From contig NZ_SSXI01000284.1 in the NCBI RefSeq assembly GCF_004803405.1, positions 1 to 56,355 of the forward strand: a stretch of DNA of 56,355 nucleotides. Reading direction: 5' to 3'. A model generated the notes under the pieces. The model made no database searches. It was not told the origin of the DNA and saw nothing but the letters and a program-made list of their open reading frames with translations. The stretch is from Nocardioides sp. (GTDB lineage Bacteria; Actinomycetota; Actinomycetes; Propionibacteriales; Nocardioidaceae). The position numbers were made by a program, and so were the translations under genes. Of the stretch, positions 7,957 to 16,495 are shown piece by piece (position 1 is the first letter of the stretch; the number at the start of each line of letters is the position of its first letter).

Positions 7957-8678
7957 CCCCTGCGTCGCTTGCGTTCCGCCTCGAACGCGACCTGACGCAG
8001 GCGATCGCCGTGCAGCGACGGGTCGGCGAACGCGAGAGCCACGCCGGTGCCGCCGGCGAGGCTGACGTGCCGCACGACGGTCGCGGCATGGACGATCTCG
8101 TCGTCGTCGATACGCAGCACGGACTGGACCTGGGTGCCGACAGGGGGCGGGACGCCGGACACGGAGGCGAGCACCCCTCCTTCGCTCAGGTCGAGCACGA
8201 CGCCGGCCAGGCGGTGGGTCTGCGGCTCGGTGCCGTTGGTCGAGGCTGAGACGGCGGGTGGTCCGTCGGTCCAGCTCACCACGACCGGTATGGACACGTC
8301 GGCGCGGAAGTACTCACGCTTCTGGACGCCGGTCAAAGGTCCGGTCAAGGTGAGCAGCCAGACCCGGCCCCTGCCACGTCGCTCCGGTCGGGTCGTCACG
8401 GCGTATTCCATCCGTCCGAGCGCAGAGGTCCAGGCGATCGACGCGTCGAAGTGGTGCTCCAGGGGATCCAGGCCCTCGGGGCAGGCGACCACGATCGTCG
8501 GATCGTCCCGGTTCGCGTCGACCTCGAGGACCTTCGTCTGGAAAACGAGCGAGCGACCCACAGTGCGACGTACGGTCAGCTCGACGGTCTGCATCACCTC
8601 GGGGTGAGGGTGGGACCCGGTCCCGCGGGGCCGCAAAGTCGCACGCATGTACGACCTGTCGGCACGGCGCCGCCTCAT
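7950..8678 (-). CDS. PilZ-domain (c-di-GMP-binding) protein, YcgR-like
   Basis: Up to 242 aa. The C-terminal half has the PilZ signature: QKREYFRADVSIPV, where the basic residues and arginine would grip cyclic di-GMP, followed by VVLDLSEGGVLASV, the D-x-S-x-G-G part. The N-terminal half (MQTVELTVRRT onward) resembles the beta-barrel flagellar-brake-like domain of YcgR proteins. It probably binds c-di-GMP and changes a partner's activity; the output is unknown. Starts at 8678, 8648 and 8594 are all in frame with no clear ribosome-binding site, and the domain itself needs only the 8594 start. It is unrelated to the steroid genes flanking it. Confidence 0.75.
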   Translation of the reverse strand: MRRRRADRSYMRATLRPRGTGSHPHPEVMQTVELTVRRTVGRSLVFQTKVLEVDANRDDPTIVVACPEGLDPLEHHFDASIAWTSALGRMEYAVTTRPERRGRGRVWLLTLTGPLTGVQKREYFRADVSIPVVVSWTDGPPAVSASTNGTEPQTHRLAGVVLDLSEGGVLASVSGVPPPVGTQVQSVLRIDDDEIVHAATVVRHVSLAGGTGVALAFADPSLHGDRLRQVAFEAERKRRRGD

Positions 8679-8691
8679 CTGAGCGACCCGA

Positions 8692-9066
8692 TCACAAGCA
8701 GGTCCACCAGATCCCCACGACCCCGGGGACCAGCCCGAGTAGTAGCCAGGGAGAGCGGAGCGTGCGCCCGTTGATCGCGAGCGTGCCTGCGATGCCGCCG
8801 ACCATGAAGGCGGCGGCGATCAGGTTCAGGGCGACCTTCGCGTCGATCCGGTCCTCGGGGACGTGCTCGGCGGCGATGACGAGCCCGGCCACCAGGTGCA
8901 GGACGGTGGTGATCACCAGGACCGAGACCACCCGGCGCTGCACTCGCTGCAGTCGGGCATGGTCCTCGGGAGCGGGTGGCCGCCGCGGTGCGGTGGGGTC
9001 CATCAGGTGCCGGCGCGTCGTGGTGGGAGAACCGCTCTGGGATCCCGACGGCGGCTGCTGGCTCAC
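8692..9066 (-). CDS. small membrane protein (three predicted helices)
   Basis: 124 aa from GTG 9066. The N-terminus is polar and rich in Pro/Ser/Gln (SQQPPSGSQSGS). Three hydrophobic segments follow: VVSVLVITTVLHLVAGLVIA, LNLIAAAFMVGGIAGTLAI and WLLLGLVPGVVGIWW. I recognise no family; it looks like an actinobacterial DUF membrane protein. ATG 9003 is an alternative start that removes the polar tail. It is divergent from the GNAT gene at 9119. Confidence 0.6.
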   Translation of the reverse strand: MSQQPPSGSQSGSPTTTRRHLMDPTAPRRPPAPEDHARLQRVQRRVVSVLVITTVLHLVAGLVIAAEHVPEDRIDAKVALNLIAAAFMVGGIAGTLAINGRTLRSPWLLLGLVPGVVGIWWTCL

Positions 9067-9118
9067 GCGGTCACAATATCCAGTGGAACCCCTCGTCGGG
9101 TCACCCCATGCTGGTGGT

Positions 9119-10105
9119 ATGGACATCGCCCCCTTCGGTCCCGACGACGCGGCCGAGCTCGAGGCCTGGGCCGACCTGGCGAACGCGGTCGCGCGCCACG
9201 ACGCCCCATGGCAGCGCCCGGTCACCGCGAAGCTGGCGGCCGCGCAGTTCCGGCATGGCTGGGACGGCGAGCCCTCGACCCCCTATCTCGCCCGCCGAGA
9301 CGGCCGAGTCGTCGGTGCAGGCACCGTCGCCACCAGTGAGCGGGACAACCTCCACCTCGCCTGGCTGGGCGTGCAGGTGCATCCGGAGCATCGGCGCCAC
9401 GGGCACGGCAGCGCGATCCTGGAGGTGCTGCTCGACGAGGCAGGCCGACGCGGCAGGACCAGCGTCGGCATCGGGGGGTGGGAGGCCGACGCCGCGGCGG
9501 CGTTCGCCAAGCGCCACGGCTTCGAGCGCAAGCTGGCGGCGATCAACCGGCGCCAGTTCCTGGCGGACGTCGACTGGGCGGAGCTCGACCGGCGGTACGA
9601 CGAGGCGGTCGCCCACGCGACCGACTACGAGCTGGAGCGCTGGCGCGGGGCGACGCCGGCCGAGCGGCTCGACGAGCTCGCCGAGATGGCGTCGGCGATC
9701 AACGATGCCCCGCACGACGACCTCGACATTGAGGACGAGGTCTTCACCGCGGAGCGGATGGCGGCGTACGAGACCGCCGTCGCGGGACGCGACGAGCGGC
9801 TGTATCGGATGGTGGCGCGGCATGTCCCGAGTGCGTCGCTTGCCGCGCAGACCGTGGTGGTGGTGTCGGCTGACGAGCCCACGTGGGGGGAGCAGCACGA
9901 CACCTCGGTGATGCGCGTCCACCGTGGGCACCGGCTCGGCCTGCTGCTCAAGGTCGCGACGATGCGCTGGATCCGCGAGGCCGAGCCACAGGTAGAGACC
10001 GTCGACACCTGGAACGCCGAGTCCAACGACCACATGATCGGCGTCAACGAGCTCCTGGGCTACCGGGTCATGGGCCGCGAGTACTCCTACCAGCGCGCGC
10101 TGTAG
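9119..10105 (+). CDS. GNAT-family N-acetyltransferase (tandem domains)
   Basis: 328 aa. The first GNAT domain has the acetyl-CoA loop in LGVQVHPEHRRHGHGSAIL near residues 82-100, followed by GGWEADAAAAFAKRHGFE. A second, more degenerate GNAT-like half ends with HRGHRLGLLLKVATMRW and NELLGYRVMGREYSYQ. Such double-GNAT proteins in actinobacteria have varied small-molecule or peptide acceptors, so the substrate cannot be named. ATG 9119 gives a start right at the conserved IAPFGPDDAAEL strand. Confidence 0.75.
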   Translation: MDIAPFGPDDAAELEAWADLANAVARHDAPWQRPVTAKLAAAQFRHGWDGEPSTPYLARRDGRVVGAGTVATSERDNLHLAWLGVQVHPEHRRHGHGSAILEVLLDEAGRRGRTSVGIGGWEADAAAAFAKRHGFERKLAAINRRQFLADVDWAELDRRYDEAVAHATDYELERWRGATPAERLDELAEMASAINDAPHDDLDIEDEVFTAERMAAYETAVAGRDERLYRMVARHVPSASLAAQTVVVVSADEPTWGEQHDTSVMRVHRGHRLGLLLKVATMRWIREAEPQVETVDTWNAESNDHMIGVNELLGYRVMGREYSYQRAL

Positions 10106-10144
10106 CCGTGTCGGGGTGCGACGACGGATGAGCGTTCGCCGCGG

Positions 10145-11656
10145 TCAGTGGGCGGGCAGCTGCCCGGTGAGTCGCCCGTGCCGGTCGGCGCTCGCCTCGT
10201 TGAGGCCGACGATCTCGACCGCCTTGCCCTTGCGCTCGTACTTGGTGGTGATGGCATCGAGCGACGCGACGGTGGATGCGTCCCAGATGTGGGACGCCGA
10301 CAGGTCGATGACGACCCGGTCCGGGTCGTCGGCGTACTCGAACTGCGTGTAGAGGTCGTTGCTGGACGCGAAGAAGAGCTCGCCGGTGACCCGGTAGACG
10401 GCGGTGACGTTGCCGTGCTCGTCCTCGACGAGCTCGCGGTCGGTGGCGGTCACGTGGGCGACGCGGCGCGCGAACAGGGTCATCGCGACCAGGACGCCGA
10501 CGGCCACGCCGATCGCGAGGTTGTGGCTGAGGACGGTGACGATGACGGTGGAGAGCATGACGGTGGTCTCCGACTTGGGCATCCGGCGCAGGGTGGCTGG
10601 CCGGACCGAGTGCCAGTCGAAGGTGCCGACCGAGACCATGATCATCACCGCGACGAGTGCCGCCATCGGGATCAGCGCGACGACGTCGCCGAAGCCGACG
10701 ACCAGGATCAGCAGGAAGACGCCGGCCAGGAACGTGGAGATCCGAGTGCGCGCCCCGGACACCTTCACGTTGATCATGGTCTGGCCGATCATGGCGCAGC
10801 CACCCATCCCGCCGAAGAACCCCGTGATGAGGTTGGCCCCGCCCTGACCCCACGCCTCGCGGGTCTTGTCGGAGTGGGTGTCGGTGATGTCGTCGACCAG
10901 CTTCGCGGTCAGCAGGGACTCCAGGATGCCGACGAGCGCCATGGCGAGCGCGTAGGGCGCGATGATCTCCAGGGTGTCCAGCGTCAGCGGCACATCGGGG
11001 AGGAAGAGGGTGGGGAGGCTGTCGGGCAGGTCGCCCTCGTCCCCGACGTCGGGCACGTTGATGGCGCCGATGATCGTGAACGCGGTGAGGGCGACGATCG
11101 CGACCAGGGGAGCCGGTATCACCTTGGTGACGCGCGGGAACCCGACGATCACGGCGAGGCCGACGGCGATCATCACGTAGACAAGCCAGGGCACGTCGAT
11201 CATGTGGTCGAGCTGGGCCTCGAAGATCAGGATCGCCAGCGCGTTGACGAAGCCGACCATCACCGAGCGCGGGATGAACCGCATCAGCCTCGCCACACCG
11301 GCCAGGGCGAGCGCGACCTGGATGGCGCCGCCGAGGAGCACGGTGGCGATCAGGTAGTCGTAGCCGTAGTCGCGCATCACCGGGGCGATGACCAGGGCGA
11401 TCGCGCCCGTCGCTGCGGAGATCATGGCGGGCCGGCCGCCGAGGAACGAGATCGCGACCGCCATGGTGAACGACGCGAACAGGCCGACGCGGGGGTCGAC
11501 ACCGGCGATGATCGAGAACGAGATCGCCTCGGGGATCAGGGCGAGCGCGACCACGAGCCCGGCCAACACCTCGATGCGCAGTTGCCGCGGCGACCGGAGA
11601 GCCGTCATCACTGAGGGTTCGGCGGGATGGTGCGGGTACGTGGCAGTCCTGGTCAC
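10145..11656 (-). CDS. SulP-family anion transporter with STAS domain
   Basis: 503 aa. Hydrophobic helices run from about residue 28 (EVLAGLVVALALIPEAISFS, the family's first helix) to about 410, including FFGGMGGCAMIGQTMINVKVSGARTR. A cytoplasmic STAS domain follows at about 410-503, with VIDLSASHIWDASTVASLD as its core. The family moves sulfate, bicarbonate or dicarboxylates by proton or sodium symport; the substrate cannot be assigned. A GTG at 11656 or an ATG at 11608 could start it; the latter removes a polar tail. It is divergent from the TetR gene, and the palindrome at 11690 lies in the shared promoter region. Confidence 0.85.
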   Translation of the reverse strand: MTRTATYPHHPAEPSVMTALRSPRQLRIEVLAGLVVALALIPEAISFSIIAGVDPRVGLFASFTMAVAISFLGGRPAMISAATGAIALVIAPVMRDYGYDYLIATVLLGGAIQVALALAGVARLMRFIPRSVMVGFVNALAILIFEAQLDHMIDVPWLVYVMIAVGLAVIVGFPRVTKVIPAPLVAIVALTAFTIIGAINVPDVGDEGDLPDSLPTLFLPDVPLTLDTLEIIAPYALAMALVGILESLLTAKLVDDITDTHSDKTREAWGQGGANLITGFFGGMGGCAMIGQTMINVKVSGARTRISTFLAGVFLLILVVGFGDVVALIPMAALVAVMIMVSVGTFDWHSVRPATLRRMPKSETTVMLSTVIVTVLSHNLAIGVAVGVLVAMTLFARRVAHVTATDRELVEDEHGNVTAVYRVTGELFFASSNDLYTQFEYADDPDRVVIDLSASHIWDASTVASLDAITTKYERKGKAVEIVGLNEASADRHGRLTGQLPAH

Positions 11657-11689
11657 CGGTGAAGGCTACGCATTCGAGGACCGATCCTT

Positions 11690-11715
11690 GTTACTTGACC
11701 ATCTGGTAAAGTAAC
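11690..11715. promoter_or_regulatory. inverted-repeat operator of the TetR/SMR module
   Basis: Twelve-base arms (GTTACTTGACCA and TGGTAAAGTAAC, one mismatch) around TC. It ends 4 bases before the TetR ATG and lies 34 bases from the SulP start. Size and position fit a TetR-type autoregulatory operator. Confidence 0.7.
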
Positions 11716-11719
11716 TCTC

Positions 11720-12271
11720 ATGCCCGCTGCGCACCGCCCCTCCCAGAGGACCGCGATCCTCGACGCCGGGTTGGGCTTCCTCCGCGACGGCGGTGCGATC
11801 TCCCTCGACTCGGTGGCCAGGGCGGCCGGTGTGACCAAGCCCGGCCTGATGTACCACTTCGCGACGAAGGAAGCGCTGATGAGCGCACTCGTCGAGCACC
11901 GACTCGACGACTGCGAGCGTGAGCTCGAGCAGTTGGTTCCGGAGCCCGCTGACCGGACCTCGGTCAGGGAGCGCCTGGCCGCCTATGCGCGATGGGCGGT
12001 CGACTACGAGCACGATGCCGCGGATCTCCTCATGCTCACCGACCCGCGACTGCGCCAGCGGATGACGCAGCGATGGTCCGAGCGCCTGCGCCCCTGGCTG
12101 GAGATCCCCGCCTCCGTGCCCGAGACCGATCGGGCTCGCCTCACCGCCGTCCGGCTCGTGGCGGACGGCTGCTGGTTCGCCGACGTCACCGGGATCCTTC
12201 CGGTTCCCGCCCGCGACCGGGCTGCGCTGCTCGCCGCCGTCCTCGAGCTGCTCGACGGGGTCCAGGCATGA
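11720..12271 (+). CDS. TetR-family regulator of a paired SMR efflux pump
   Basis: 183 aa. Helix-turn-helix in ISLDSVARAAGVTKPGLMYHF near residues 32-53, then KEALMSALVEHRL and a variable ligand domain. Its stop overlaps the first SMR gene (ATGA), so it is co-transcribed with the pump and probably represses it and itself from the palindrome at 11690-11715. The inducer is unknown; cationic drugs are the usual ligands of such regulators. Confidence 0.85.
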   Translation: MPAAHRPSQRTAILDAGLGFLRDGGAISLDSVARAAGVTKPGLMYHFATKEALMSALVEHRLDDCERELEQLVPEPADRTSVRERLAAYARWAVDYEHDAADLLMLTDPRLRQRMTQRWSERLRPWLEIPASVPETDRARLTAVRLVADGCWFADVTGILPVPARDRAALLAAVLELLDGVQA

Positions 12272-12618
12272 CGAAGTGGCTGCTGCTCGGCTGTGCGATC
12301 GCCAGCGAGGTCACGGCCACGCTCTCGCTGAAGGCGGCGCTCGACCGACCCGTCCTCTACGCGGTGGTTGCCGTCGGCTACCTGGCGTCGTTCGTCCTGC
12401 TCGCGGCGGTCCTCCGGCGCGGCATGGGTCTCGGTGTCGCCTACGGCATCTGGGCGGCCCTGGGCGTGGCCAGCACCGCCGTCCTGTCCGCCGCCATCTA
12501 CGGCGAGCCGCTCACTGCCGTCATGGGGGTCGGGCTGGCCATGATCATCGGGGGTGTGCTGATGGTCGAGATCGGCGCCGAGGGCGCGCGCGCCCGGATC
12601 GAGAGCGGAGCGATCTGA
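12268..12618 (+). CDS. small multidrug resistance (SMR) subunit 1
   Basis: 116 aa, four transmembrane helices. The N-terminal helix carries the family's essential glutamate (GCAIASEVTATLSLKAA, Glu14), and the third helix contains VAYGIWAALGV. A charged tail (GAEGARARIESGAI) follows the last helix. Together with the next gene it should form a proton-coupled heterodimeric pump for small cationic compounds, like EbrAB or YkkCD. Overlaps of 4 bases with the TetR gene and 1 base with subunit 2 imply coupled translation. Confidence 0.88.
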   Translation: MTKWLLLGCAIASEVTATLSLKAALDRPVLYAVVAVGYLASFVLLAAVLRRGMGLGVAYGIWAALGVASTAVLSAAIYGEPLTAVMGVGLAMIIGGVLMVEIGAEGARARIESGAI

Positions 12619-12935
12619 TGCAGTGGCTGCTCCTCGCCGGAGCGATCCTGTTCGAGGTGCTCGGCACTCTCTCGCTCCGCATGGCCGCGACCGGCCGACG
12701 AGCCTGGTACACCGCTGTCGCCGTCGGCTACGTCGCGGCCTTCGCCGCGCTGGCCCTTGCGCTCGACGAAGGACTGGCTCTGGGGGTCGCCTACGGCATC
12801 TGGGCAGCCGTCGGAGTGGCGCTCACGTCCATCGCGTCGCGGGTCCTCTTCAAGGAGCCGCTGACGCCACTGATGGTCGCCGGCATCACCCTCATCGCGA
12901 CCGGGGTGCTGGTGGTCGAGCTGGGCGCCCACTGA
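12618..12935 (+). CDS. small multidrug resistance (SMR) subunit 2
   Basis: 105 aa, four transmembrane helices. Helix 1 again has the membrane glutamate (GAILFEVLGTLSLRMA, Glu13), and VAYGIWAAVGVALTS is the helix 3 signature. It lacks the charged tail of subunit 1, the usual difference between partners of paired SMR pumps that insert in opposite orientations. ATG overlaps the stop of subunit 1 (TGATG). A terminator hairpin starts at its own stop codon. Confidence 0.88.
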   Translation: MQWLLLAGAILFEVLGTLSLRMAATGRRAWYTAVAVGYVAAFAALALALDEGLALGVAYGIWAAVGVALTSIASRVLFKEPLTPLMVAGITLIATGVLVVELGAH

Positions 12936-12957
12936 TCCGCTCGCGCCGTGCGGATCA
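12933..12957 (+). terminator. terminator after the SMR operon
   Basis: Perfect 8-bp stem TGATCCGC/GCGGATCA with a 9-base loop, overlapping the stop of SMR subunit 2. No T-run. The next gene (12964) converges on it, so it may serve both strands. Confidence 0.6.
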
Positions 12958-12963
12958 CCCAGG

Positions 12964-13215
12964 TCAGGAGTAGCGGTGACTCTTCGCGGCGTGCCCGCGC
13001 TCGCGGGTGCAGGTGCGGCCGCTCATGTTCCGGTGGCCGCAGAGCTCGTCGTCGGGCTGCGCTTCGGCGTCGTGGGCCGGTGGCGTCGACGCCTCGGCCG
13101 GCCTCGGCGTCGGCTGCGGCCTCACCCTCGGCGGGGCGCTGCGCTGGGCGGCGCGGGCCTGGTCCTGCGCGTAGCGCGCCTCGCGCATCGCGCGCAGGGC
13201 GTCCATCTTGCTCAT
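12964..13215 (-). CDS. small Cys/His-rich actinobacterial protein
   Basis: 83 aa. Basic helical start MSKMDALRAMREARYAQ, a proline-rich linker, and a conserved-looking end: CGHRNMSGRTCTRERGH followed by AAKSHRYS. The two cysteines and three histidines could hold one zinc ion. I have seen this tail in small proteins of Nocardioides-type genomes, but I know of no function. Confidence 0.65.
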   Translation of the reverse strand: MSKMDALRAMREARYAQDQARAAQRSAPPRVRPQPTPRPAEASTPPAHDAEAQPDDELCGHRNMSGRTCTRERGHAAKSHRYS

Positions 13216-13290
13216 GGCTTGCTCATCGGCTGGTCACCTGAGAGACCCTAGCCGCACCCTCCGACAGTGGAGGTCAGAACCGCCCGCAGC

Positions 13291-13635
13291 TCAGCTCGCG
13301 TCCGCCGCAGCGACGTAGACCCATGCGGTCGCCCCACTGCCGAGCGTCACTTCAACCCGGACGTAGTCGTCGACCTCGTAGTCGTCGGTCGCTGCGAGCT
13401 CGTCGGCGTTGAGCGTCAGGTAGGAGCCGTCCACCGAGCCCGTCGCAGGGCCACGGCGGAGGATGGGGTGGCGATCCGATCCACTCGCCGCAATCACCAC
13501 CGGATCGGTGATCGTGATCCAGTCGAGTCGAAACCCGGGAAGAGTGTCGGCGACCGTCGGAACCGCCCGTCCGTACACGGCCTGCTGAACGTCGGCCTGG
13601 CGCAGGGTGCCGTATGAGAAAACGCGATGCTCCAC
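13291..13635 (-). CDS. gamma-glutamylcyclotransferase-like (AIG2/GGACT) protein
   Basis: 114 aa from GTG 13635. It starts with the family's FSYGTLR loop, which binds the gamma-glutamyl group, and ends with the beta strands VTLGSGATAWVYV. The family cyclises gamma-glutamyl amines or peptides to 5-oxoproline using a glutamate after the second strand. I cannot place that glutamate with certainty here, so activity is open. Confidence 0.7.
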   Translation of the reverse strand: MEHRVFSYGTLRQADVQQAVYGRAVPTVADTLPGFRLDWITITDPVVIAASGSDRHPILRRGPATGSVDGSYLTLNADELAATDDYEVDDYVRVEVTLGSGATAWVYVAAADAS

Positions 13636-13764
13636 GCCCGCATCGTAGAACGCAGGCCGCTTCGCTCACGGGAGCAGCGCGCACCAGCTGGTGACCGCGG
13701 CGACGTGACGGCCGGGAGGAGCATCAGTTCTCTCCAGGCGCTCTGCACCGGGGCGCCGGCATGC

Positions 13765-14832
13765 TCAGACCAGGTACGACCCCGCCCGGCGCAGCTCCTC
13801 CGCGGCCCGCGTGACGACTCGGTCGATCAGCTCCTCACACGTCGGCAGGTCGTCGATCACACCGACGACCTGACCGCTGGCGAGCACGCCGGCCGAGGTG
13901 TCGCCCTCGACGAGTCCGGCGCGCAGCATCGTGGGGGTGTTGGCGGCGAGCGCCATCTGGCCGAGCGTGCGGCCCTGCTGCCTCCTCATCTCGCGGCCGT
14001 CCCTGAGCAGCTCGACCCAGGACATGCCGGAGGTCCGCTTGAACTCCAGGGTACGGCGCAGGGTCGGTCCCATCCGCCGCACGAGGCTGGACTCCTCGAG
14101 CTGCTCGACCAGGTCGGTGCGCAGCATCCGGTGCGGCATCCCGTCGACCTTCGCGGTCACCACGGTGTCGGTGAGGCCGCGGTCGAGGTAGAGCTGCTTG
14201 ACCGCGTCGGGGACCGCGCTGTCCCTGGTCAGCAGGAACCGGGTGCCCATGCCGATGCCGGCGGCGCCATAGGAGATCGCGGCCGCGAGCCCTCGCCCGT
14301 CGAAGAACCCGCCGGCAGCGATGACCGGGATGTCCACGGCGTCGAGGACGGTCGGCAGCAGCAGCGTGGTCGGGATCGGACCGGTGTGGCCCCCGCCCTC
14401 GCCGCCCTGCACCATCACCGCGTCGGCGCCCCACGAGGCGACCTTCTTCGCGTGCTTGGCCGCGCCGACCGAGGGCATCACGACGATGTCGTGCTCCTTG
14501 AGCGTCGCGATCAGCTCCGGCTTGGGTGCGAGCGCGAACGAGGCCACCTTGACGTCGTACTCGATGAGCAGCCGGCACCGCGTGGGCGCGTCGGTGGCGT
14601 CGGCGCGGAGGTTCACGCCGAACGGCTTGTCGGTGCGGCTCTTCGTCTCGACGATCGCCTTCTCCAGCTCCTCCAGCGTCATCGTCGCCGACGCCAGGAT
14701 GCCGAGGCCGCCGGCGTTCGCGGTGCCGGAGACCAGGCGCGGCCCGGAGACCCAGCCCATGCCGGTCTGCACGACCGGGTGCGGCACCTTGACGAGGTCG
14801 GTGAACGGGGTGCGGAGCAGCTGCTCGATCAC
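13765..14832 (-). CDS. ipdC: nitronate-monooxygenase-family flavoprotein IpdC
   Basis: 355 aa, NMO/2-nitropropane-dioxygenase TIM barrel. FMN-binding segments are VVQTGMGWVSGP near residue 20, GADAVMVQGGEGGGHTG, PVIAAGGFFDGRG and YGAAGIGMGTRFL. Place and order after ipdB match Rv3553. IpdC is proposed to oxidise a hydroxylated HIP-CoA intermediate before EchA20 opens ring D. GTG 14832 overlaps the ipdB stop by 4 bases. It is the last gene of the echA20-ipdA-ipdB-ipdC operon. In M. tuberculosis ferredoxin fdxB lies next to it; no ferredoxin gene is seen here. Confidence 0.9.
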   Translation of the reverse strand: MIEQLLRTPFTDLVKVPHPVVQTGMGWVSGPRLVSGTANAGGLGILASATMTLEELEKAIVETKSRTDKPFGVNLRADATDAPTRCRLLIEYDVKVASFALAPKPELIATLKEHDIVVMPSVGAAKHAKKVASWGADAVMVQGGEGGGHTGPIPTTLLLPTVLDAVDIPVIAAGGFFDGRGLAAAISYGAAGIGMGTRFLLTRDSAVPDAVKQLYLDRGLTDTVVTAKVDGMPHRMLRTDLVEQLEESSLVRRMGPTLRRTLEFKRTSGMSWVELLRDGREMRRQQGRTLGQMALAANTPTMLRAGLVEGDTSAGVLASGQVVGVIDDLPTCEELIDRVVTRAAEELRRAGSYLV

Positions 14833-15602
14833 CGCTGCGCCGCCTCTGCGGCGTCGGGCACCTCGCGGAAGCGCAGCCCCTTGGGGTCGAGCATCTCGCG
14901 GATGAGGATCAGCTCCTCGTACGACGGGGCGCGGGTGCTCGGCACGTCGGCCGGGACGGCGAGGTCGAAGCCGGTCGCGTCGACCACCTCGTCGACCGTC
15001 ACGCCGGGGTGGACGCTCAGCAGCCGCACGGTGTCCGCCGGCCCCCGGACGTCGAGGACCGCCAGGTTGGTGACGATCCGATGGACGTCGTTGAAGCGTG
15101 CCGCCGCCGGGCCGGCGGCCTTCGCCCGTGCCGGACCGACGCCGGAGACGATGTCGACCTGCTCGACGAAGACCCGGGGCGAGTGCTTCGGCACCCAGTA
15201 GGACGTGCGGTTGTTGACGGTGTTGCCCGGCGCGCCGCGGGAGCCGAGCAGCTGGCGCTTCGGCTGCGCGAAGTCGCCGATCGCGGAGATGTTCTGGTTG
15301 CCGTGGCGGTCGACCTGGGTCGCGCCCATCATCACGTGGCGCTTGCCGTAGGCCACCACGTCGAAGACCCGCCGGAACGGGATCCAGCCCTCGACCACGT
15401 CCGTGCCCCCCAGTGGTGGCACGCCGCCGAGGAAGAGCGACTCTCCGTCGCTGATCACCAGGTCGGGGTTGGACGTCAGCTTCGCGAGCCGGACGCCGAG
15501 AGTCGGCAGCAGCCCCATCGGGCTGGCGAAGATCTCGCCGTCCTGGCTGAACGCGTCGGCGATCGCGGCAGCGCAGACGTCCGCGCGGGTCCAGTCGGTC
15601 AT
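14829..15602 (-). CDS. ipdB: IpdB, beta subunit of the ring-C hydrolase IpdAB
   Basis: 257 aa, class I CoA-transferase-type beta subunit: SDGESLFLGGVPPLGG near residue 50, YGKRHVMMGATQVDRHGNQN, and VRLLSVHPGVTVDEV near the C-terminus. With IpdA it forms a heterotetramer that hydrolyses the last carbocycle (ring C) of COCHEA-CoA and does not transfer CoA. It overlaps both neighbours by 4 bases. The start ATG 15602 is shared with the ipdA stop. Confidence 0.92.
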   Translation of the reverse strand: MTDWTRADVCAAAIADAFSQDGEIFASPMGLLPTLGVRLAKLTSNPDLVISDGESLFLGGVPPLGGTDVVEGWIPFRRVFDVVAYGKRHVMMGATQVDRHGNQNISAIGDFAQPKRQLLGSRGAPGNTVNNRTSYWVPKHSPRVFVEQVDIVSGVGPARAKAAGPAAARFNDVHRIVTNLAVLDVRGPADTVRLLSVHPGVTVDEVVDATGFDLAVPADVPSTRAPSYEELILIREMLDPKGLRFREVPDAAEAAQR

Positions 15603-16495
15603 CGGTCGCTCTCCTCGTGGAATGCCTTCACGGCTGCCTGGTACGACGCCTCGTCGCCGGCGAGGAAGCGGTCGTGGAACGCCTGCCAGTCCTCGTCGGA
15701 GCCGCCGGCGGCCGCGGCGTACTCCCTCTGGAACCGCTCGTCGCGCTCGTAGTCGGGCGTACAGGTCGTGAAGTGCGCTCCGTTGGGCGTCTCGACCACG
15801 CCCTCGACCATCATCCGGCTCAGCAGGAGGCGCTGGACGGGCGTGTCCACCGTCAGGCCGGCAGTGTCGAGGACCTGCTCGACGCTGACGTAGGTCCGCT
15901 GGGCGGCCATCGCGAACAGGTCGTCGAAGTACGGGTCCGGTCCGAGGTACGCGGCGTTGCCGTGCATGTCCGCACGGTTGAGGTGCACCAGCGCCACGTC
16001 CAGGTTGAGTGCAGGCACCGCGACGAGGTCCTCCCGCACGCCGTCCGGGTCCGGGTACGGACTGGTGACCGTTCGGATCCAGGGGTTGTTGACCAGGACG
16101 TCCGAGCCGAGCCCCGCGCGCATCGGCAGGAAGGGGAGTCGCTGTGCCGCCGCGCGCAGCCCGGTCTGGAACATGCCCTCGTCGAGCTCGACCACCTCGG
16201 GGACGGCCTTGGTCTGCCGCGCCCGCTGGAAGTTCGGCTCGAGCGGGACGGAGTCCAGCGACACGAACGCGTAGACGAGCTTGCGGATCTTGCCGGCCCG
16301 CGCGAGCAGGCCGACATCGGCGCCGCCCCAGCTGACGATGGTCAGGTCCGTGAGGTCGGAGTTGTACAGCGCCCGGACCAGGGCCATCGGCTTCCGCCGG
16401 GGACCCCAGCCGCCGATGCCGATGGTCATCCCGCTCTCCAGGCTGCCGATCACGTCGTCGATCGACATCCGCTTGTCGCGCGGCTTGCGGCTCAC
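15599..16495 (-). CDS. ipdA: IpdA, alpha subunit of the ring-C hydrolase IpdAB
   Basis: 298 aa, class I CoA-transferase alpha-subunit fold. Glycine-rich GMTIGIGGWGPRRKPMAL near residue 22, TIVSWGGADVGLLARAGKI, VVELDEGMFQTGLRAAAQRLP and HLNRADMHGNAAYLGPDP. Matches Rv3551-type IpdA in content and order. GTG 16495 overlaps the echA20 stop by 4 bases. It acts with IpdB after EchA20 has opened ring D. Confidence 0.92.
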   Translation of the reverse strand: MSRKPRDKRMSIDDVIGSLESGMTIGIGGWGPRRKPMALVRALYNSDLTDLTIVSWGGADVGLLARAGKIRKLVYAFVSLDSVPLEPNFQRARQTKAVPEVVELDEGMFQTGLRAAAQRLPFLPMRAGLGSDVLVNNPWIRTVTSPYPDPDGVREDLVAVPALNLDVALVHLNRADMHGNAAYLGPDPYFDDLFAMAAQRTYVSVEQVLDTAGLTVDTPVQRLLLSRMMVEGVVETPNGAHFTTCTPDYERDERFQREYAAAAGGSDEDWQAFHDRFLAGDEASYQAAVKAFHEESDR

